The notes under the pieces are model-generated. The model worked only from the letters and a program-made list of their open reading frames with translations, was not told where the DNA came from and did not search any database. Positions 33,752 to 38,097 of a stretch of DNA of 38,097 nucleotides are shown here, piece by piece. The stretch is from a virus. Each line of letters begins with the position of its first letter. The first letter of the stretch is position 1. The position numbers and the translations under genes are program-made. Location of the stretch: positions 1-38,097 of the IMG/VR virus record IMGVR_UViG_3300017528_000042. One strand, 5' to 3'.

Positions 33752-34428
33752 GGGGTCACCGCGTCCGGAACCTGCTCGAAGATCTCCCCGAACTGGCTGT
33801 CCACAGGCTGTGAAGGATCCGCCTGCGCGTTCCAGCGGACCGGCAGCGAAACCTGCTCGCCCGTCTTCTGGAGCGTGAGGCCGGACTCCTGCGCCGCCTT
33901 GTAGCAGTTGCGGAAGACCCAGGCTCGAATGAGCGCAGCCGTCCCAGGACTCGCTCCCGAAGGTTCAGGCGGGAACTGGAACAGTACTGCGATCAGACGC
34001 CCGACATACGACGTGGGCGCTGACAGTCCGACGTGCCGCTCGTCAAGCTGCGGCGACGTTGTGGAAGCAGCGTTGATAGGACCAAGCTCCCAGGCAAGCT
34101 GGAATGTCTCCATTGTTGCCTCGGCAAGCTGGGTACCGACGCTCATCTCCCAGTTCGTCGGACGGCGACGGATGGAACCCGTCACCTGATCAACATCGAA
34201 GTCTTCCTCCGCATTGTTGCGGGTGATGTTGATGCCTGTCTTCGTGAAGCCGATCTCGACCCAGGGAGTCACCAGATCGTACTGTGTTGCGCCCGTCGTC
34301 AGTTCGATGATGTCACTGATGTCACTAGGCCACGCCGAACCTGACGGGGCGTACAGAATACGACCAGCACCCTGCACGAAACCGCGCTCATAGTTGATTC
34401 CGTGGCGACCACGGAAGAACGAACCCAT
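33748..34428 (-). CDS. Major tail protein (tail tube)
   Basis: The 226-residue protein lies between connector genes and the gp10-like and chaperone genes. Its sequence has VEIGFTKTGINITRNNAEEDFDVDQ near residue 55 (shown here only as a region of beta strands with an acidic turn), RRRPTNWEMSVGTQLAEA, and a C-terminal FGEIFEQVPDAVTP. This is the pattern of tube proteins in actinophages, which polymerise into hexameric rings. ATG 34428 has a near-perfect AAGGAGGTGA, indicating strong expression, which supports a major structural protein. Confidence 0.82.
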   Translation of the reverse strand: MGSFFRGRHGINYERGFVQGAGRILYAPSGSAWPSDISDIIELTTGATQYDLVTPWVEIGFTKTGINITRNNAEEDFDVDQVTGSIRRRPTNWEMSVGTQLAEATMETFQLAWELGPINAASTTSPQLDERHVGLSAPTSYVGRLIAVLFQFPPEPSGASPGTAALIRAWVFRNCYKAAQESGLTLQKTGEQVSLPVRWNAQADPSQPVDSQFGEIFEQVPDAVTP

Positions 34429-34445
34429 CTACTTCACCTCCTTAG

Positions 34446-35093
34446 TCATTGGTGCATCGTCGTGTACGCCTTGATGGCGTAACTAGTGCCGACAGCCTGG
34501 AACCAGAAATTCGTCCCACGGCCCTTGTGTTGATACGTCCACGGCAAGGACGGTTGGCCTCGCAACGGATTTGAGACACCGGCGATCAAGTGTGCTGTCT
34601 TGTCATTACTGCACAACGCGAGGAAAACTGCCTCGCTCATCCGCACAGCACGCCGGAAGACGTGATCTGAGGCGGGATCGATTGGATGTGGATCGCTGTC
34701 GATCCCGCTGTTGACCTGCGTCTCAGGGGTCGCCTTGGCAAGACAGTGGACAGTAAACCCGATGAGGTAGACGTTCACATGATCGAGCCGGGTGTTCTCG
34801 GCGTCAGGGGTATAGTCCTCTGTCGTTACTGCTACATACGGATACGACTCAGGACCAACCTCTTCGAGCACCATTGATGGGAAATTGCCGACCCAGACGT
34901 GGGAGGGCGGAACCTCCTCGTACTCCAGCGGAACGTACGGCTCACCGCGAAGTTCTGCCCGAGCCTGGTCAGCTTCAACCCGGCGCTCGTATACGACTTC
35001 GAGGCAATCGTTCATGTCAGTGATGATGACAGACTCGATCACATCGAGGGCTTCCTCGGTACCGAGAGCGAGTTCTGATGCGAGCGGACTCAT
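34446..35093 (-). CDS. Tail terminator / head-tail connector-like protein
   Basis: The 215-residue protein starts at ATG 35093, which overlaps the previous stop as ATGA. Its sequence has VIITDMNDCLEVVYERR near residue 25 and a stretch with PYVAVTTEDYTPD and VYLIGFTVHCLAKAT, as in proteins that close the tail tube. The place just before the major tail protein is where tail terminators or neck proteins usually lie. The assignment rests mainly on gene order. Confidence 0.6.
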   Translation of the reverse strand: MSPLASELALGTEEALDVIESVIITDMNDCLEVVYERRVEADQARAELRGEPYVPLEYEEVPPSHVWVGNFPSMVLEEVGPESYPYVAVTTEDYTPDAENTRLDHVNVYLIGFTVHCLAKATPETQVNSGIDSDPHPIDPASDHVFRRAVRMSEAVFLALCSNDKTAHLIAGVSNPLRGQPSLPWTYQHKGRGTNFWFQAVGTSYAIKAYTTMHQ

Positions 35094-35602
35094 ACCGTCG
35101 TCTCGGGCGGTCCGTACAGCGGCTCAAAGCTGAAGGGATCAGGAGTGACATGGGCTGTAAGCAGTCCTGCTTCCTGCACCCTGGCTGTGTCCCCTACACG
35201 GCGAGGAATCTGCGGCAACTCTGTCTCAACTGCTGGCAGGAGTGATGCCGCATCCTTGAAGATCAGATCGCGCAGTTTGGCGAGATCTTCTGCGCGATCC
35301 TTGTACGCCTTCGTTTCACGATCCCCGGCTGAGTGCGCTAGCGCCTGCTTCGACCAGTAGTCGATGCCAGGAATGATGATATCGAGCGCGAACAACTTGC
35401 CAGCGTAGGTAGCGAGCAGCGGACTGAGCGCTTCCTGCTCGGGCATGTCAAGAACGGCCCCGAACAGCCTATACATGACAGTGTTCAGACGACGTTCGAG
35501 AGCATCAGGACCGAACGTGTCAGCCTCGATCAGCGCGTCCCACGTCTCGGGAAGTTCATCCCGCGCCGCGAGCGCGATGGGAGATTGCATGTCAATAGCC
35601 AT
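35090..35602 (-). CDS. Head-tail connector/adaptor-like protein
   Basis: The 170-residue protein is largely helical (ALERRLNTVMYRLFGAVL, AEDLAKLRDLIFKDAASLL) and ends with a Pro-rich tail. The place between the acidic gene after the capsid protein and the terminator-like gene fits an adaptor (gp15-like) that docks to the portal. ATG 35602 is preceded by GAGAG only; an in-frame ATG at 35590 is also possible. The family is not certain. Confidence 0.6.
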   Translation of the reverse strand: MAIDMQSPIALAARDELPETWDALIEADTFGPDALERRLNTVMYRLFGAVLDMPEQEALSPLLATYAGKLFALDIIIPGIDYWSKQALAHSAGDRETKAYKDRAEDLAKLRDLIFKDAASLLPAVETELPQIPRRVGDTARVQEAGLLTAHVTPDPFSFEPLYGPPETTV

Positions 35603-35623
35603 GATGACTCTCGATATCGTCGG

Positions 35624-36328
35624 CTAGTCGTTCGCCTTCTCGATCGAAGGCGGGCTGCCACCCTCGGGCGGCTTGGGCTGCCGGTCGCGCCGTCCCCTGC
35701 GCGTTGCCTTCAGACCGGTGCCCTTGATGTCGCCCTTCTCCTCGTCCTTCGTGGAGCCATACGCCTTCTGCGGGTCGCCAGTACCAGTGACGCCCTCACC
35801 GGGTGTCACCAGTCCTTCGTCCGGCACTTCGCGCGTGGTGAGGCGAGCCGAAGCCTTGTTCTCGTCGGCTTCCTGAACATCACTGGACACGCCGCCCTCC
35901 TGGCGGTCGATGGCATTCTCGCCGTAACCGATGTTGTAGTTGACGATCCGATTGCGCGGTTCGTCACGGTTGGCTTCGTACTCCTGAATCCGCGTGACAG
36001 CCGCAGACGGGAGGTTGCGCATCGCGGCGAGAACATCGTCCTCTTCCATCTCGTCGTAGCCGTCGAACGGCAGGCCGAGGTGGGCCTCGCTGCGCGTACC
36101 GGCGTCGCCGCCCTTTTCGAGCACATGCGAGAGCGAGTCGTACAGTTCGCCCTCACCCGATTCGAGCGCCTCCAGCCAGTCCTTCGCGATCTTGTCATCA
36201 TCGATGACATCGCCCCGGTAGTACGTCTCCCCCATCCCGTTCTGGTAAACGGTGGAGCCGTCGGCCTGCGGCAGCGAGGAAACGGTCCGGTGGACCGTCA
36301 CTTCGTCAGCAGTAACAGTGTAAGTCAT
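35624..36328 (-). CDS. Acidic protein downstream of the capsid gene
   Basis: The 234-residue protein begins MTYTVTADEVTVHRTV, has an acidic central part, and near residues 105-125 the pattern AVTRIQEYEANRDEPRNRIV then NY. A similar pattern appears in the left-edge protein (1-579). The C-terminal third is disordered-looking and basic at the end (KATRRGRRDRQPKPP). ATG 36328 has the near-perfect AAGGAGGTGACAAC. It lies between the capsid protein and the connectors, so it is probably a head protein. Function unknown. Confidence 0.65.
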   Translation of the reverse strand: MTYTVTADEVTVHRTVSSLPQADGSTVYQNGMGETYYRGDVIDDDKIAKDWLEALESGEGELYDSLSHVLEKGGDAGTRSEAHLGLPFDGYDEMEEDDVLAAMRNLPSAAVTRIQEYEANRDEPRNRIVNYNIGYGENAIDRQEGGVSSDVQEADENKASARLTTREVPDEGLVTPGEGVTGTGDPQKAYGSTKDEEKGDIKGTGLKATRRGRRDRQPKPPEGGSPPSIEKAND

Positions 36329-36340
36329 GTTGTCACCTCC

Positions 36341-37405
36341 TTACGGGATCCGCACGTCGGCGTAGAGGAATGCCTCGGGGCGCTTCATCCGCACGATGCG
36401 GCGTGACGCCTGCCGAAGCAGCCTGGTGTAGACACCCTCGCCCTTGAGGATGATCTCGGACTGAGGACCGGACAGGAACACCGTGTCGCTGGGGCCGGAC
36501 TTGATCTCCACCGGCCCGTTCAGAGTCTCAGCAATGCTGACACCCTCGACCGTGTAGTCAGTGGTGATGAGGAGGTTCCCCACCGGCAGATAGCGAGTGT
36601 GGTCCTGCGGGCGCTTCGACGCACCGACAGACTCCTGTCGGAAAGCACCGTTGCACGGCACGAACTGTGTGCCGGGCGGCAGGAGCTTGAGCACGTCTTC
36701 CAGCGTCGGCATGAACGGCTGCCCCACAGGCACGTTGAAGTACGTGCGGAGCTTCTGGTTCGACGTGATGAGCAGTGAATCGTCATCACTGATGTGGATC
36801 TTGCGGCCCGGAGCGCCAGCATCATTGCTGACCTGCTTGAGCCACACCTTCAGGTCGTTGACCGGATCACTGTTGGTGAGATCAGTCCACGACACTGCCG
36901 TCGTCGGCTTGTGCCCGCTCGGAAGCGGGTAGTCGATGACAAGAGCGGTGTCACGAAGCTGATACTCGATCGTGAGTTGTCCGGAGAACGCGGCCCACCG
37001 CATCCATTCGGTAAGGCGCTCGTTGCGACGTTCGAGGATCTGACCGATCTCGACCAGCCTGCGCGCTTCCCTTCCGGCAAGCTTCTCGCCACCCTGCGTC
37101 AGAACTTCCCAACGCCGAGGACTGATGCGATGTGCCTCGTCCAGATAGGCAAGCTCGATGACCGTCTCGCGCTCCTCGCGACCCGTGATGTCCATCAGGG
37201 GGATTGAGGCTTCCGGCGCACGGAACTGACCGATGCCGGTGGCGTGGAGGTCTTCGACGCGCATGCTGACATACTGCGAGTCGGTGTCCTGCATCGGCGC
37301 GATCTGCTCGCCGACGAAAGGAGCCGTCTCCATCTCGGTTTCGACCGGACCAACAATAGCGTCAGTCAGTGCGGCCTGATCCATGATGTCGTCAATAACT
37401 GCCAT
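36341..37405 (-). CDS. Major capsid protein, lambda gpE-like family
   Basis: The 354-residue protein matches the gpE-type capsid family: an N-terminal arm, MDITGREERETVIELAYLDEAHRI (region only near residues 70-95), WMRWAAFSGQLTIEY, and the C-terminal GVYTRLLRQASRRIVRMKRPEAFLYADVRIP (region near 325-354). It forms the icosahedral shell. The gene follows a decoration-protein gene, as in lambda, though there the order is D then E. ATG 37405 has GGAGGAGGTGAAGACAC upstream, fitting strong expression. Confidence 0.9.
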   Translation of the reverse strand: MAVIDDIMDQAALTDAIVGPVETEMETAPFVGEQIAPMQDTDSQYVSMRVEDLHATGIGQFRAPEASIPLMDITGREERETVIELAYLDEAHRISPRRWEVLTQGGEKLAGREARRLVEIGQILERRNERLTEWMRWAAFSGQLTIEYQLRDTALVIDYPLPSGHKPTTAVSWTDLTNSDPVNDLKVWLKQVSNDAGAPGRKIHISDDDSLLITSNQKLRTYFNVPVGQPFMPTLEDVLKLLPPGTQFVPCNGAFRQESVGASKRPQDHTRYLPVGNLLITTDYTVEGVSIAETLNGPVEIKSGPSDTVFLSGPQSEIILKGEGVYTRLLRQASRRIVRMKRPEAFLYADVRIP

Positions 37406-37423
37406 GTGTCTTCACCTCCTCCC

Positions 37424-37828
37424 TTAGCTGAACTTGCAGGTTGGCAGAGCGGCCTTGATGGCGGCGGAATCCGTCGCCCAGCCGACGATGCGATCGGTGC
37501 GGAACCACTGACCGTGATTCCACATTGCTGCCGGTGCGTCCGACTTGGAAGTGCCGTCAGCGAACAGGACCGTGATCGAGAGGATGCCGCGAATCGGCGT
37601 GACCGCCGCATCCGCAGTGACCCAACGACGGTACTGATTGGTGACAGCATCCTTGCACAGCGGCGTACCGGCGACGAGCGTACGATTGCCGTTGCCATCC
37701 GGAGCAACAGCAGTAGCGTCAAGAACGATCGACGCGGCGACATCGACGTTCGCCTGCTGGACAAGGATCTCCAGATCGGGCGTCGTCGTGCGGGCGGAGG
37801 TGATGTTCCATGCCGATGCGACTGCCAT
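37424..37828 (-). CDS. Head decoration protein, lambda gpD-like
   Basis: The 134-residue protein has the decoration-protein pattern: LVAGTPLCKD with the following NQYRRWV, then PIRGILSITVLFADG and a Trp-containing turn. Such proteins cap the capsid trimer sites and stabilise the shell. ATG 37828 overlaps the previous stop as TGATG, and AGGAGGTGAAG precedes it. It lies just before the capsid gene, as in lambda. Confidence 0.88.
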   Translation of the reverse strand: MAVASAWNITSARTTTPDLEILVQQANVDVAASIVLDATAVAPDGNGNRTLVAGTPLCKDAVTNQYRRWVTADAAVTPIRGILSITVLFADGTSKSDAPAAMWNHGQWFRTDRIVGWATDSAAIKAALPTCKFS

Positions 37829-38097
37829 CAGTCTTCACCTCCTGCCGTCATCCCGCCATAGCGCTTGCGAGTGCGCTTGAGGGAACGACCGGTGATCGTT
37901 TCGAGGTTCTTCCGATGCTCGTCGGTCTTGCTCTCCGAGTTCGGCTCTCCGCCTTCGTCGGGACGACCGTGGTCGTCCGTCAGTTGAATGTCGGAGAGTT
38001 CGATCTTGCCCTCATTGTTGCGGGGCAGAAGCTCCACGAACTTCCGCAGAGCACCGGCAACGGAGATCTCCTCGCGGCCTGTCGCACCAGTAGCGAC
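37828..38097 (-). CDS. C-terminal part of a head protein (scaffold or protease type)
   Basis: The minus-strand frame is open from the right edge to a TGA at 37828 (89 residues visible). The visible end is polar and charged (NSESKTDEHRKN, RSLKRTRKRYGG). The upstream neighbour of a gpD/gpE pair is normally a portal-protease-scaffold protein, so a scaffold-type tail is plausible, but the sequence shows no motif. The start lies beyond the window; an internal GTG exists but is not needed. Confidence 0.6.
   Translation of the reverse strand, partial: VATGATGREEISVAGALRKFVELLPRNNEGKIELSDIQLTDDHGRPDEGGEPNSESKTDEHRKNLETITGRSLKRTRKRYGGMTAGGED

Noticed and set aside
1-38097. CRISPR array
   Set aside because: No regularly spaced repeats with unique spacers were found. 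The GGTTACG motif is scattered, and the Cas4-like protein is of the phage exonuclease type.

Overview
The window is a piece of a tailed double-stranded DNA phage (or prophage) genome of siphovirus type. Every gene I can support lies on the minus strand, so transcription runs from right to left. The genome is moderately GC-rich. Many starts follow a strong Shine-Dalgarno sequence (AAGGAGGTGA before the capsid and tail-tube genes), and genes are packed with ATGA, TAATG, GTGA or TGATG overlaps. The host cannot be read directly. The DnaE-type phage polymerase, peptidoglycan hydrolase domains inside the tape measure, and a promoter placed for a leaderless transcript would all fit a Gram-positive actinobacterial host, but that is inference.

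Right third (about 38097 down to 17838), virion genes in transcription order: end of a head protein of scaffold or protease type, lambda gpD-like decoration protein, gpE-like major capsid protein, an acidic protein, two head-tail connector or terminator candidates, major tail protein, an HK97 gp10-like protein, the tail assembly chaperone pair, a 2564-residue tape measure protein, a Dit-like protein, a tail hub-like protein, two fibre or collar proteins, a small membrane protein and a membrane-anchored collagen-like protein. The chaperone pair has a textbook T TTT TTC slippery heptamer (32399-32393) followed by an open -1 frame, which predicts a 422-residue fusion. The tape measure carries an NlpC/P60-like and a tail-lysozyme-like domain.

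Middle and left (17704 down to 1), replication, recombination and accessory genes: SF2 helicase, RNase HI, excisionase/MerR-like DNA-binding protein, DnaB-type helicase, wHTH protein, NADAR-family protein, double-HTH protein, TOPRIM primase, Cys-rich ssDNA-binding protein, AT-hook protein, wHTH regulator, DNA polymerase III alpha, a secreted collagen-like protein, RecA-like recombinase, and a Cas4/RecB-like nuclease with four cysteines placed for an Fe-S cluster. A structured intergenic stretch (17705-17837) separates the virion block from the replication block. No terminase, portal, integrase, endolysin, tRNA or CRISPR array was seen; the first two probably lie beyond the right edge.

The least ordinary features are the NADAR protein in the replication operon, the collagen-like genes (one secreted, one membrane-anchored), a dispersed 15-bp motif GGTTACGCGGTTACG, a split 27-bp repeat around a terminator hairpin near 1750-1920, and an unexplained open -1 frame beyond the stop of the major tail protein.
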